DNA of 64,000 bases from Limosilactobacillus pontis (GCF_002940945.1 NZ_PNFV01000003.1:159266-223265), one strand, 5' to 3'. Shown: positions 17,203 to 25,166, counted from the first letter of the stretch. The notes: generated from the sequence alone by a model not told the origin. Program-made: numbers and translations.

Positions 17203-17703
17203 TTATGCGGCTTCGTCTTCCTTGTCGGCAACGGCCTTGACTGCACGGGCAATCTTCCGCATTGGATCTTGCAGTGCAGATGCAAGCATTGACAACAGGT
17301 CTTCGCGACTTGGCATAGTAGCGTATTCGTTGATTTCATCGAGAGTCTTAACATTCTTTTCGATGAAGCCACCCTTGATTTCAAGAGCGTCGTGGTCATC
17401 AGCGAACTTCTTCAAGATCTTTGCTGGTGCGATTGGGTCTTCGTTTGAGAAAGCCACAGCAGTAGGACCAACAAAGGTGCTCTTCAGATCTTCGTAGTCA
17501 GTGCCTTCAACGGCCCGTTCAAGAATCTTGTTCTTGATAACTGACATCTTAACACCGGCGTCACGGAGTTGCTTACGCAAGTCAGTAACTTCGGCAACCG
17601 TCAAACCACGGTAGTCAACAACGATAGCTGATTCAGCATCATTAAGCAGAGCTTGAGTGTCCTTAACGATTTCAGCCTTCTTAGCAATAGCTGCTTCACT
17701 CAT
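17203..17703 (-). CDS. rplJ: 50S ribosomal protein L10
   Basis: Base of the L7/L12 stalk. The 166 residues begin [13 protein letters not shown] and carry the typical [20 protein letters not shown] segment; the C-terminal helices that bind L7/L12 are present. Its expression is controlled by the L10 leader upstream (17744-17856), where L10 or L10(L12)4 binds its own mRNA. Confidence 0.97.
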   Translation of the reverse strand: MSEAAIAKKAEIVKDTQALLNDAESAIVVDYRGLTVAEVTDLRKQLRDAGVKMSVIKNKILERAVEGTDYEDLKSTFVGPTAVAFSNEDPIAPAKILKKFADDHDALEIKGGFIEKNVKTLDEINEYATMPSREDLLSMLASALQDPMRKIARAVKAVADKEDEAA

Positions 17704-17743
17704 GAATTTTCACCTCCTGCAATGTATTTTGATCGGATTTTAT

Positions 17744-17856
17744 AAAAAAATCCCTATGACCGCAGACATAGAGAAGGAACTTACATTTCTTCCTCGGCAG
17801 GCATTGGATTAAGGCTTACGCCACCTGAGTCTTAGGCAGAGTCATATTTAATCAAC
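17744..17856 (-). promoter_or_regulatory. Ribosomal protein L10 leader with attenuator
   Basis: The minus-strand leader contains the conserved L10-leader segments AAGACTCAGGTGGCGTAAG, TTAATCC and GCCTGCCGAGG, followed by a hairpin CTATG/CATAG and a run of seven T (17744-17771) that forms the terminator. Excess L10 is known to bind such leaders and favour termination before rplJ. Confidence 0.85.
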
Positions 17857-17862
17857 TTAGAT

Positions 17863-17891
17863 AGTTTAACATGCTTCCCCAGTCCTGTAAA
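17863..17891 (-). promoter_or_regulatory. rplJL promoter
   Basis: Minus-strand TTTACA (17886-17891) and TAAACT (17863-17868) with 17 bp spacing; the predicted start at about 17856 coincides with the L10 leader 5' end. Confidence 0.65.
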
Positions 17892-17959
17892 GGGACTTTT
17901 CTGAATTTCTATCTCCTAGAGACGGCCATCGTGCTTGGCATCAGCTCGGTTCAGCTCAC

Positions 17960-17997
17960 AAAAAAGCCCCGGATACGTCACGATCGCGTCTGGGGTT
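17960..17997 (-). terminator. Terminator of the aminotransferase gene
   Basis: Minus-strand CCCCAGACG...CGTATCCGGGG hairpin followed by six T. Confidence 0.75.
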
Positions 17998-18034
17998 TGG
18001 AAAACACATATTGAGATATTATTAGGGACTGAAA

Positions 18035-19231
18035 CTACTTGTTGGCAACGGCATCCTGAAGAGCTGCACCAAGCTGCTTCATGCCGGCCTTGATCTGATC
18101 CTCCTGAGCATTGGAGTAGTTCAGCCGGAAAGCGCCCGGCTGGGGCTGGCCGGCGAAGAATGGGTCGCCAGGCACGAAAGCCACGTTATGCTTCAAGCAC
18201 TCCTTGAAGAGCTCGACGGTATCGTCTACTCCGGGAACCTCGACCCAGAGGAACATTCCACCCTCAGGATCAGTGTACTTAACACCGGCTGGGAAGTACT
18301 GCTTAATCCCATCGGCCATCAACTGCTTACGCTTACCGTAGAGGTTGCTGATCTCCTTAACGTGGGCGTCAACATCATTGTCTGCAAAGAACTGGGCCAC
18401 TGCATACTGAACCAGGTTATCGGTGTGCAGGTCGGCCGACTGTTTCAGCACGGTCAGCTTGTTGACCACTTCAGAATCGGCCACGACCCAACCAAGCCGG
18501 AAGCCAGGAGCCAGGGTCTTGGAGAAAGTGCTCATATAGAAGACATGACCGGTCTTATCGAAGGACTTTACAGCCGGCACATGCTCGCCAGCAAAGCGAA
18601 TTTCGCCGTAAGGATTGTCTTCCAAGACGTAAACGTCATACTTGGCAGCCAGTTCAGCCAGCTTCTTACGGCGGTCAAGAGTCATTGTCCGGCCGGTTGG
18701 ATTTTGGAAATTTGGTACCGTATAAATCAGCTTAGTATTCGGATGGGCCTTTAGTGCTTCTTCCAAGGCGTCCATCTTCATCCCTTGTTCATCCATCTCC
18801 ACACCAGCGAAGTTAGCCCCATAAGTCTTGAACACATCGAGGGCACACAGGTAGGTTGGTTGTTCAACTAAGACAGTATCACCGGGATTGACAAAGGCCT
18901 TGCCGACCAGATCAAGAACCTGCTCCGATCCAGTAGTGACCAATACGTTGTCGAGTTCGGCGTCGACGTCTTCTTTTTCCTTAACATGCTTTTGAATCAA
19001 TTCACGCAGGGCGGTAACCCCCTTGGCCGCGCCATACTGCATGACTTCTTGGCCGTGGGTATCAAAAGCCTTGTCCACCGCTGCCTTCATTTCTTTAACT
19101 GGGAATAATTCGGGTGCCGGCAATCCCCCAGCAAATGAAATAATCTGCGGATCCGCCGCTGCCTTGAGAATTGCGCCCACCGCATCTGTCCCATCTGCTG
19201 GAACACGCTTTGAATACTTAAATTGGGTCAT
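18035..19231 (-). CDS. PLP-dependent aminotransferase, class I/II fold (2-aminoadipate-type)
   Basis: A 398-residue aminotransferase resembling the C-terminal domain of MocR regulators and LysN-like enzymes. The PLP lysine is in FSKTLAPGFRLGW; the cofactor-binding NFQNPTGR and the tail arginine in GAFRLNYSNA are present. Substrate is probably aromatic, branched or 2-aminoadipate amino acids, not decided by sequence. ATG at 19231 follows AAGGAG with 8-9 nt spacing; the GTG at 19240 overlaps that site. With pepI and the T-box/hydratase gene it forms an insertion between the rplJL and rplKA ribosomal operons. Confidence 0.88.
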   Translation of the reverse strand: MTQFKYSKRVPADGTDAVGAILKAAADPQIISFAGGLPAPELFPVKEMKAAVDKAFDTHGQEVMQYGAAKGVTALRELIQKHVKEKEDVDAELDNVLVTTGSEQVLDLVGKAFVNPGDTVLVEQPTYLCALDVFKTYGANFAGVEMDEQGMKMDALEEALKAHPNTKLIYTVPNFQNPTGRTMTLDRRKKLAELAAKYDVYVLEDNPYGEIRFAGEHVPAVKSFDKTGHVFYMSTFSKTLAPGFRLGWVVADSEVVNKLTVLKQSADLHTDNLVQYAVAQFFADNDVDAHVKEISNLYGKRKQLMADGIKQYFPAGVKYTDPEGGMFLWVEVPGVDDTVELFKECLKHNVAFVPGDPFFAGQPQPGAFRLNYSNAQEDQIKAGMKQLGAALQDAVANK

Positions 19232-19330
19232 TGTCGTCACTCCTTAAAAACTAATCTTTCTCACCGGTTTTTAATCATCGATGTTGGTAAGCAGTATACA
19301 CCAACCATGCAAACTTGTTAAGGGGTAATT

Positions 19331-20218
19331 TCATTTTTCAACCATGCCTAGCCAATCGGCCACCGTCCGCTCATAGGCTGCGGTCTGTTCCGCAAAAACC
19401 ATATGCCGCGCTCCCGAAAATAGCTGCCAGCGCGCGTTCGGCAGGTGGTCAAACATCGTCTTGGCTACTAGGGGCGTACAAAGATCGTTGGTCCCGTCAA
19501 TTACTAAAGTCGGTATCTTAATCCAGTTTAGCCGGGTCGTATATTCATAATTTCTAAGATTCCCCAGCGGGTTATATTCATTGGGTCCCCAGGCGGTCAG
19601 GTAAGCCCTATTACCACCCCGCTTAGCCCGCCGCAACGGTTCTGGTGACTCGGGCGTTACTGGAGCCGCCGCATGGCGTGCCATAAAAGCCGCGTTAGCC
19701 TGCTGATAGATTGGGCTGGTAAAATCACCCGTCTGCTCGGCCTGACGGATGGCCGCCTGGTCTTTCTCAGGCATAAACCTGATCAGACGGTGGAGCTCAT
19801 TGGACCACAGCCGGGCTGAGGACAGGGTACTAGAGAGGATTACGCCTTGAACTCCCTGCGGCTGGTAGTCACAGAGGTAGATAATTGCCAGCATTCCGCC
19901 CCATGATTGGCCCAGCAGGTAGACCTGATCAAGATCCAAATACCGGCGCAGGTTAGCCAACTCGGCCACCCAAGTTCCCGCCGTGTATAATTCAGGCTGG
20001 TCGTCGGGGATTGATGAACGCCCACAGCCTAGTTGATCGTACATGATCAGCTGACGACCGGTACGTTCCGCCAGGTCATCCAGCAGCTCGAAGTAATTGT
20101 GAGTCGAACCTGGTCCGCCATGTAATAGGAGTAGTGGTGGCCGACCGCCCGGCTCACCCACGATTCGACAGTAGGTATGGAAGTGACCAAAAGGAATGTT
20201 AAGTTCGGTTACGTTCAT
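19331..20218 (-). CDS. pepI: Proline iminopeptidase (alpha/beta hydrolase, S33)
   Basis: Releases N-terminal proline from peptides in the cytoplasm. The 295 residues show HGGPGSTHNYFE (oxyanion hole), the nucleophile elbow GQSWGG, and a late acid/histidine pair (DGTNDLCTPLVA; GARHMVF). Length and motifs match the PepI/Pip family. An AGGAGG site precedes the ATG. It shares a divergent intergenic region with the T-box transcript. Confidence 0.93.
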   Translation of the reverse strand: MNVTELNIPFGHFHTYCRIVGEPGGRPPLLLLHGGPGSTHNYFELLDDLAERTGRQLIMYDQLGCGRSSIPDDQPELYTAGTWVAELANLRRYLDLDQVYLLGQSWGGMLAIIYLCDYQPQGVQGVILSSTLSSARLWSNELHRLIRFMPEKDQAAIRQAEQTGDFTSPIYQQANAAFMARHAAAPVTPESPEPLRRAKRGGNRAYLTAWGPNEYNPLGNLRNYEYTTRLNWIKIPTLVIDGTNDLCTPLVAKTMFDHLPNARWQLFSGARHMVFAEQTAAYERTVADWLGMVEK

Positions 20219-20264
20219 TGTATTTCCTCCTTGCCACTAATCTTAACATTTTTACCAAACAGGG

Positions 20265-20293
20265 TTGACAGATTATAAATCAATGAGTATCAT
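20265..20293 (+). promoter_or_regulatory. Promoter of the T-box transcript
   Basis: Consensus -35 TTGACA (20265-20270) and TATCAT (20288-20293) with 17 bp spacing. The expected start near 20300 is just before the T-box stem I. Confidence 0.8.
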
Positions 20294-20304
20294 AATCAAA
20301 AATT

Positions 20305-20568
20305 AACAAAGAAACAGCAATGCTCAGGATAGTAGGTTGATGAACTGATTGCAGAGACTTGGTGGTTGGTGCGAACCAAGCAATGTCATTAAACTGAACA
20401 TCACCTGAAAGCTGGGGACTGAAGGCAGTAGGTTCCCCTGGTTTCGTCCACCATTACCCGGACCACAGATTATCATGTCTGGTCGAGATGGATTATTCCA
20501 TGAAGAAAAGGTGGTACCACGAGCTATTCGTCCTTTAAGCGTCATAACGATGCTTAGAGGACGTTTTT
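20305..20568 (+). promoter_or_regulatory. T-box riboswitch, isoleucine specifier likely
   Basis: The T-box sequence AGGTGGTACCACGAGC lies at 20509-20524, and a terminator (CGTCCTTTAAGC / GCTTAGAGGACG then TTTTT, 20529-20568) follows. Stem I base pairs TCAGG with CCTGA, enclosing a specifier loop with AGTA on one side and GAACATCA on the other; in the usual register the specifier is ATC, isoleucine. The UGGU in the T-box fits the discriminator A of tRNA-Ile. Uncharged tRNA-Ile would therefore switch on the downstream genes. Confidence 0.88.
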
Positions 20569-20591
20569 GTTTCCTAAAGGAGGTGAGGAAC

Positions 20592-20678
20592 ATGACCGAT
20601 AGCGACATTAACATTATTGATGAATACTACCAAAAGAATACGAATACCAATAACCATGATCCTCATCCGTGTGGGTAA
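20592..20678 (+). CDS. 28-residue ORF directly after the T-box
   Basis: A short ORF starting 24 nt after the T-box terminator and preceded by an ideal AAAGGAGGTGAGGAAC ribosome binding site. The peptide is acidic and Asn/His-rich, with three isoleucines at positions 6, 8 and 9, and ends DPHPCG. I do not recognise it. It could be a small protein, an Ile-sensing leader peptide, or the remnant of a lost first gene. It ends 47 nt before the hydratase start. Confidence 0.55.
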   Translation: MTDSDINIIDEYYQKNTNTNNHDPHPCG

Positions 20679-20725
20679 ATGATTGGGGACGGGGTCATGG
20701 TCAAGAGAAAATGGAGGAATTGATT

Positions 20726-21517
20726 ATGACTGTATTAAACGAACAACAAGCTAAATTCGCCCAAGCACTATTTGACGCCAGCACATCTGGCCGTCCCCTC
20801 CGAGAAGCAGACTGGAACGGTACCGTCACAGACGATGATACTGCCTATGCCGTCCAGAATCGCGTAATGGAACTTAAAGGAGTTCCAGTCGGCGGCTACA
20901 AGGTTTCACTAACCAGCAAGAAGACCCAGCAGATGTTTGACGCCAACTCCCCGCTTTACGGTCAACAGGTTGACAGTCACTTCCTGCCATCACCGGCAAC
21001 GGTTAAGCTAGCCGACCAGATGGAACCTCTGGTAGAAGTTGAACTCGCCTTTCGAGCCAAGGAGGACCTGCAGCCCAGCGACAGTCTCGAAGACCTGATG
21101 CGTAAGACAACGGTCGCTGGGGCCCTGGAGGTTCCGGACTCCCGCTTTGCCGACTGGTTCCCGGATCTCAGCAAGTATAATGTCATGGCCGACTGTGCCG
21201 TTGGTGGCCTGGTCGTCTACGGTGAGGAGCACCCAACCGACCAACTCTTTAAGAACATCGACGAACTGGCAATGGTTAATGCCCAACTCTATCTTGGTGA
21301 CCGTAAACTTGATGAGGGCGTCTCCAAGGAGGTCCTCGACAACCCGCTGAACTCCCTGCAATGGCTAGTCAAGAAACTGGCCAGCCAGGGAAAGGTCTTC
21401 CGTCAGGGGCAGCTGGTCTCCTCAGGAACCTTTGTTCTGCCGCCAAAGCTGGTCCAAGGCCACTGGTTAGTCCGCTTCGACCATGATCTGGGAAGTGTCG
21501 AGCTAACCGTTCAATAG
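20726..21517 (+). CDS. 2-keto-4-pentenoate hydratase-like protein (fumarylacetoacetate hydrolase fold)
   Basis: A 263-residue protein of the MhpD/hydratase branch of the fumarylacetoacetate hydrolase superfamily. The VGGYKVSLTSKKTQQMF and LVEVELAFRAKEDL segments are typical, the latter carrying acidic metal-ligand positions. ATG at 20726 follows GGAGG with good spacing. Aromatic-ring degradation, where the family is best known, is unlikely in a lactobacillus, so the true substrate is unclear. Its control by an Ile-type T-box suggests a link to branched-chain amino or keto acids (inference). Confidence 0.82.
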   Translation: MTVLNEQQAKFAQALFDASTSGRPLREADWNGTVTDDDTAYAVQNRVMELKGVPVGGYKVSLTSKKTQQMFDANSPLYGQQVDSHFLPSPATVKLADQMEPLVEVELAFRAKEDLQPSDSLEDLMRKTTVAGALEVPDSRFADWFPDLSKYNVMADCAVGGLVVYGEEHPTDQLFKNIDELAMVNAQLYLGDRKLDEGVSKEVLDNPLNSLQWLVKKLASQGKVFRQGQLVSSGTFVLPPKLVQGHWLVRFDHDLGSVELTVQ

Positions 21518-21551
21518 TAATTAACGCTACCATTAATGAATACTTATTCCT

Positions 21552-21588
21552 AAAAGCAGCGAAGCTTTCACCCGGCTTCGCTGCTTTT
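21552..21588 (+). terminator. Terminator after the hydratase gene
   Basis: Perfect 14 bp inverted repeat AAAAGCAGCGAAGC with 9 nt loop, ending in TTTT. Confidence 0.85.
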
Positions 21589-21602
21589 GACATTAAGAAT
21601 AC

Positions 21603-21630
21603 AAAAAAGCCGCGAGTAGCAACTCGCGGC
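21603..21630 (-). terminator. Terminator after rplA
   Basis: Minus-strand GCCGCGAGT / ACTCGCGGC with a 4 nt loop followed by six T. Confidence 0.88.
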
Positions 21631-21651
21631 GATTTTTACCTCATATCTAGA

Positions 21652-22344
21652 TTAGAATGAAGCCAGATCAAGCGTTACGCTTGGGCCAAAGGTTGAGGCG
21701 ATTGAAGCGTGCTTGATGTAAGTTCCCCGTACTGAAGCAGGACGAGCCTTAGCAACGATGTCTTCCAACGTCTTCAGGTTTTCAACCAGCTTGTCAGTGT
21801 CGAAGGAAACCTTACCGAATGGTACAGCAACGTTACCATCACGGTCAGTCCGGTAGGTAACTTGTCCGGCCTTGGCATCAGAAACGGCCTTGGCAACGTC
21901 CATCGTAACCGTACCAGTCTTTGGGTTTGGCATTAAGCCCTTAGGGCCAAGGATCCGACCTAAACGACCAACCTTAGGCATCATGTTTGGCGTTGCGATA
22001 GCAACATCAAAGTCGAGCCAGCCGTCTTGGATCTTTTCTACCAGGTCGTCGGAACCAACAAAGTCCGCACCGGCATCCTGGGCAGCCTTGGCGTTTTCAC
22101 CGTCAGCAAATACGATAACGGTTTGGTCCTTACCAGTACCGTTTGGCAAAACAACGGCACCACGTAATTGCTGGTCAGCTTGCTTAGTGTCAACGTTTAA
22201 GTTAAATGCAACTTCAACAGTTGAGTCAAAGTTAGCAAAGTCAATATCTTTTACTAATTGAACCGCGTCGTTAACAGCGTATTCCTTCTTGCTGTCAACC
22301 TTTTTAAGCGCGTCTTGGTACTTCTTACCACGATTCTTAGCCAT
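21652..22344 (-). CDS. rplA: 50S ribosomal protein L1
   Basis: L1 stalk protein that helps move E-site tRNA, and in many bacteria a translational repressor of its own operon. The 230 residues include the family motifs [20 protein letters not shown] and VPFGKVSF. The start is ATG at 22344 (MAKNRGKKY) behind GGAGG; the in-frame ATG at 22395 lies in the intercistronic L1-like site and is not used. Confidence 0.97.
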   Translation of the reverse strand: MAKNRGKKYQDALKKVDSKKEYAVNDAVQLVKDIDFANFDSTVEVAFNLNVDTKQADQQLRGAVVLPNGTGKDQTVIVFADGENAKAAQDAGADFVGSDDLVEKIQDGWLDFDVAIATPNMMPKVGRLGRILGPKGLMPNPKTGTVTMDVAKAVSDAKAGQVTYRTDRDGNVAVPFGKVSFDTDKLVENLKTLEDIVAKARPASVRGTYIKHASIASTFGPSVTLDLASF

Positions 22345-22366
22345 CTTGTGTTTTCCTCCTTGCAAA

Positions 22367-22395
22367 TGTGGTCTAGCGGAGTTAATACCTCCCAC
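22367..22395 (-). promoter_or_regulatory. L1 operator candidate between rplK and rplA
   Basis: The minus strand GTGGGAGGTATTAACTCC...GACCAC resembles the L1-binding helix of 23S rRNA (GGTGGGAGG ... ACCACC), with the GTGG/CCAC outer stem and an inner GAG/CTC stem. A second such element lies before rplK. A 9 bp hairpin (GACGCATTA/TAATGCGTC) precedes it at 22399-22422. Confidence 0.6.
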
Positions 22396-22437
22396 GGAGA
22401 CGCATTACTTTGATAATGCGTCCGGACTGCTTAGCAA

Positions 22438-22863
22438 CTAGTCTTCAACAGTGAAGCCCATGCTGCGTGCAGTACCTTCAATCATGCGCATAGCTGCTTC
22501 TACGTCAGCTGCGTTTAGATCTTGCATCTTCGTTTCGGCGATTTCCTTAACTTGGTCCTTGGTTACAGAAGCAACCTTGTTCGTGTTAGGTTCACCGGAA
22601 CCGTGTTCAACACCAGCGGCCTTCTTCAGTAAGACAGCAGCAGGTGGCGTCTTAGTAATGAAGTCAAATGAACGGTCCTCGTAAACGGTAATTACAACTG
22701 GGATCAGCATACCCTTTTGGTCTGCAGTCCGTGCGTTGAATTCCTTAGTGAAGCCCATGATGTTAATACCTGCTTGCCCAAGTGCTGGACCTACTGGTGG
22801 AGCTGGGGTAGCCGCACCGGCAGGAATTTGCAACTTGACAACGTTAGCTACTTTCTTTGCCAC
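22438..22863 (-). CDS. rplK: 50S ribosomal protein L11
   Basis: Component of the GTPase-associated centre. The 141-residue protein contains the standard [20 protein letters not shown] start, the ITVYEDRSF strand and a C-terminal RNA-binding domain. It is upstream of rplA in the usual rplKA operon; an L1-like operator precedes it. Confidence 0.98.
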   Translation of the reverse strand: MAKKVANVVKLQIPAGAATPAPPVGPALGQAGINIMGFTKEFNARTADQKGMLIPVVITVYEDRSFDFITKTPPAAVLLKKAAGVEHGSGEPNTNKVASVTKDQVKEIAETKMQDLNAADVEAAMRMIEGTARSMGFTVED

Positions 22864-22888
22864 GAGACAAAACCTCCTTAGTCCGTGT

Positions 22889-22926
22889 TGTGGTCATGAT
22901 GAGGCAGAAAATTTACCTCTCCCACA
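22889..22926 (-). promoter_or_regulatory. L1 operator candidate upstream of rplK
   Basis: Minus-strand TGTGGGAGAGG...CCTCATCATGACCACA: an outer TGTGG/CCACA stem and an inner AGG/CCT stem around the GGGAG and ATGACC loop bases seen in the L1 site of 23S rRNA. L1 binding here would repress rplK and rplA. Confidence 0.65.
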
Positions 22927-22994
22927 GTATGTCGAATAGCATACCATAGAAACATACCACAGTTATCTCACAATTTCAAGTTCGTTTCCAACGA

Positions 22995-23543
22995 TTAATC
23001 TACCGTGGTATCAACCTGGTCAAAGCCCAGCTCAGCAGAGGTTTCCCGGCCAAACATCTCCACGTTGACCTTAAGCTTCTGCTTCTCGTGATCGACCTCG
23101 GTAACCTTACCTGTCAGGTCGGCGAATGGTCCGGCAATTACCTTAACCGTGTCGCCCTCCTTGACATCCAGGTCACTGACGGTGATTTCAGCACCCATCC
23201 GCTTCATAATCCGTTCTACTTCTTCGGGAAGCAGTGGCGTTGGCTTGGAACCACCACCGTGGGAACCCAGGAAACCGGTAACGCCGGGAGTATTCCGGGC
23301 GATGTACCATGCCTGGTCGGTCATGATCATTTCAACCAAGACGTAGCCCGGGAAGGTGTTTTCAACAACTTCCTTAGCCTGGCCATCCTTCACCTGCCGT
23401 ACCGTCTCGTTTGCAACGACGACCCGGAAGATGTAGTCCTGCATCCCCATCGATTGGGCCCGGGACTCCAGGTTGCTCTTCACCCGGTTTTCATAACCGG
23501 AGTAAGTATGCAAGACGTACCAACGTTTTTCATGTGATTCCAC
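22995..23543 (-). CDS. nusG: Transcription termination/antitermination factor NusG
   Basis: Binds elongating RNA polymerase. The 182 residues comprise the NGN domain (WYVLHTYSGYENRVKSNLE onward) and a C-terminal KOW domain (VKVIAGPFADLTGKVTEVD). Length is normal. AAGGAGG is located before the ATG. Located downstream of secE as in most bacteria, but a weak terminator-like hairpin separates them. Confidence 0.97.
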   Translation of the reverse strand: MESHEKRWYVLHTYSGYENRVKSNLESRAQSMGMQDYIFRVVVANETVRQVKDGQAKEVVENTFPGYVLVEMIMTDQAWYIARNTPGVTGFLGSHGGGSKPTPLLPEEVERIMKRMGAEITVSDLDVKEGDTVKVIAGPFADLTGKVTEVDHEKQKLKVNVEMFGRETSAELGFDQVDTTVD

Positions 23544-23584
23544 GATAAATCCTCCTTAAAAACTAATGCTTTTCAAAGTTTTTG

Positions 23585-23615
23585 CCAAAATAAAAAACCT
23601 CGCTCGTCACGAAGT
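23585..23615 (-). terminator. Weak terminator between secE and nusG
   Basis: Minus-strand CTTCGTGACGAGCGAGG can form a short G-U-containing stem, and is followed by TTTTTTATTTT. Partial readthrough into nusG is likely. Confidence 0.45.
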
Positions 23616-23659
23616 TCACCAAATTCAGTATAACAGACAACCTACCGTTTGACCATATC

Positions 23660-23836
23660 CTAGACAAACAGTTTCATTAATAATTGAATCAACCAATCAA
23701 ACAGGGCAAAGAAGAGGACGAAAAACAACGTCAGTGAAATGACGATCGTTGTGTCACGCCGATTTTCCTTTGCAGTTGGCCAAACAACCAGCTTCATCTC
23801 ATGGTTAACACTCTTGATAAATTGAATTAAGTGCAT
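23660..23836 (-). CDS. secE: Preprotein translocase subunit SecE
   Basis: A 58-residue tail-anchored-type protein with the conserved amphipathic segment (SVNHEMKLVVWPTAKEN) and one membrane helix at about residues 33-52, as in Gram-positive SecE. ATG at 23836 follows GGAGG; the ATG at 23848 lies before that site. It starts 12 nt after the rpmG stop. Confidence 0.95.
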   Translation of the reverse strand: MHLIQFIKSVNHEMKLVVWPTAKENRRDTTIVISLTLFFVLFFALFDWLIQLLMKLFV

Positions 23837-23848
23837 CCTTGCCTCCAC

Positions 23849-23998
23849 CTACTTGCTCTCACGGTGGAGCGTATACTCCCCGCAATGCTTGCAGAATTTG
23901 CGTAGTTCTAGACGTGATTGTCGCTGCGGATTAGCGGTGATCGTGTAATTGCGCGCACCACACTTGGTACATTCCAAGGCAACTTTCTGTTGAGACAT
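23849..23998 (-). CDS. rpmG: 50S ribosomal protein L33
   Basis: A 49-residue zinc-binding L33: CTKCG near residue 10 and CKHCG near residue 36 give the four-cysteine (C+) form, [18 protein letters not shown] at the N-terminus. ATG at 23998 follows GGAGGTGG. First gene of rpmG-secE. Confidence 0.95.
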   Translation of the reverse strand: MSQQKVALECTKCGARNYTITANPQRQSRLELRKFCKHCGEYTLHRESK

Positions 23999-24061
23999 CC
24001 GACCACCTCCATTCATAAAATAGGTTAGCACGAAATTCGCGTTTAAATCAACTGAATCGCC

Positions 24062-24106
24062 AAATAAAACGGCCAAGTAGCGGGATAGTCCGCTTACTCA
24101 GCCGTT
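24062..24106 (-). terminator. Terminator after sigH
   Basis: Strong minus-strand hairpin AACGGCTGAGTAAGCGG / CCGCTACTTGGCCGTT with a TTTATTT tail, so sigH is a separate transcript from rpmG-secE. Confidence 0.85.
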
Positions 24107-24117
24107 ATTAAGCAATA

Positions 24118-24711
24118 TTATTTTTGTTGCAGCTCGGCAATCAGCTTGCGCCGCCCCCGGGTTAGTGCGCTACGAATCTTGCGTTCATCACAATTAAATT
24201 GTCCTTTCAGCTCCGCAATGCTAGCTCCCTGGTGCAACCGACCAATCACTTGGCGTTCAAACGGTGAACACCGCTTCATAAAGGACTCCAGACAGAGTTG
24301 ACAGTAGACAATGTCTTCTGGACGGTTATGGTGACCGTCCACCAGTTGCTCGGCATCCTCATCCCCCAATGAAGAAAGCTGGCTAGCGGGGATTCGCTTA
24401 TAAGCCTGCCGGGCCCGGTATAGGTCCAGCAGACGATTGATTAGGCTCTGCTTGTAAAAGCCTGCAAATTGGGCCAGTGATCCGCCGTGGTACCGGTCCA
24501 GGACCCGCATCATCACTACTTCGGCCTCCTGATGCCAGTCCTCCAGTTCTAAATCCGCCACGTAGTATTCCTGCCAGAGGCGGCGAACCAGTGGCCAGTA
24601 CTGGTTGAATAATGTCTGGAACTCCCGATCTTTTCCCGTTCGAGCCGCAGTCAGTAACTTGATCTCCTCACGATCACGCATAAAATGTCTAGTCTTGTTG
24701 GTGCAGTGCAT
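24118..24711 (-). CDS. sigH: RNA polymerase sigma factor, SigH/ComX type
   Basis: A 197-residue sigma-70 family protein with region 2 (FQTLFNQYWPLVRRLWQEYY and the WHQEAEVVMMRVLDRY segment) and a C-terminal region 4 helix-turn-helix (GASIAELKGQFNCDERKIRS). It occupies the SigH position between rlmB and rpmG. In lactobacilli this factor resembles the competence sigma ComX, but whether competence genes respond here is unknown. The start at 24711 follows GGGAGGAG; an alternative in-frame ATG is at 24681, without a ribosome binding site. Confidence 0.85.
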   Translation of the reverse strand: MHCTNKTRHFMRDREEIKLLTAARTGKDREFQTLFNQYWPLVRRLWQEYYVADLELEDWHQEAEVVMMRVLDRYHGGSLAQFAGFYKQSLINRLLDLYRARQAYKRIPASQLSSLGDEDAEQLVDGHHNRPEDIVYCQLCLESFMKRCSPFERQVIGRLHQGASIAELKGQFNCDERKIRSALTRGRRKLIAELQQK

Positions 24712-24820
24712 TGTTGCATTGCTCCTCCCTAATTTAATTGACCCGTCACGATTTCAACTAGTGCTCATCGCTATACTAGTTTCCGTCCAGCATGGTATTT
24801 ACCTTCCCCACCTGTCGGCG

Positions 24821-24834
24821 AAAAAGCGCTTTCA
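24821..24834 (-). promoter_or_regulatory. cre-like site upstream of sigH
   Basis: AAAAAGCGCTTTCA matches the cre palindrome TGAAAGCGCTTTCA at 12 of 14 positions. It is about 110 bp upstream of the sigH start. The rest of the gap 24712-25058 holds no gene I can support; it has two copies of TTTAAAGAGACG at 25020-25031 and 25049-25060. Confidence 0.45.
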
Positions 24835-25058
24835 AAAAGCAGCGCAATTTCCGTAAAACCCACGCGTCTGATATTAATTTATCAAAAGCAGCTAGTGGAC
24901 AATAGCAGCATATCTAGTTTGATGGAACGCCTAATCGAACGTTAATAACTATACTCAGGCAGCCAATTATTATAAAAATCGGTCATTATAGTATCAGCTT
25001 TCTCAATAAATCACTAGTTTTTAAAGAGACGATAAGTGAAAGTTGTCGTTTAAAGAGA

Positions 25059-25098
25059 CGTGACTGGCAATGAAATCATGTCTTCACTGCCAGTCACG
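25059..25098 (-). terminator. Hairpin downstream of rlmB
   Basis: Inverted repeat CGTGACTGGCA / TGCCAGTCACG with an inner GAA/TTC extension. On the minus strand it is followed by TCTCTTT, a modest T-tract. It probably ends the cysS-mrnC-rlmB transcript. Confidence 0.6.
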
Positions 25099-25166
25099 CT
25101 TAGTTCTTAAATTTTAATGCATTGGCCACGCTAAAAAAGGCTTATTTCCTGGTCACATCTTGTTGC

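Noticed and set aside
20324..20614. 96-residue minus-strand ORF
   Set aside because: Entirely antisense to the T-box riboswitch and its structured elements; no ribosome binding site.
24605..24856. 83-residue plus-strand ORF
   Set aside because: Antisense to the 5' end of sigH and its promoter region; no ribosome binding site and no conserved pattern.
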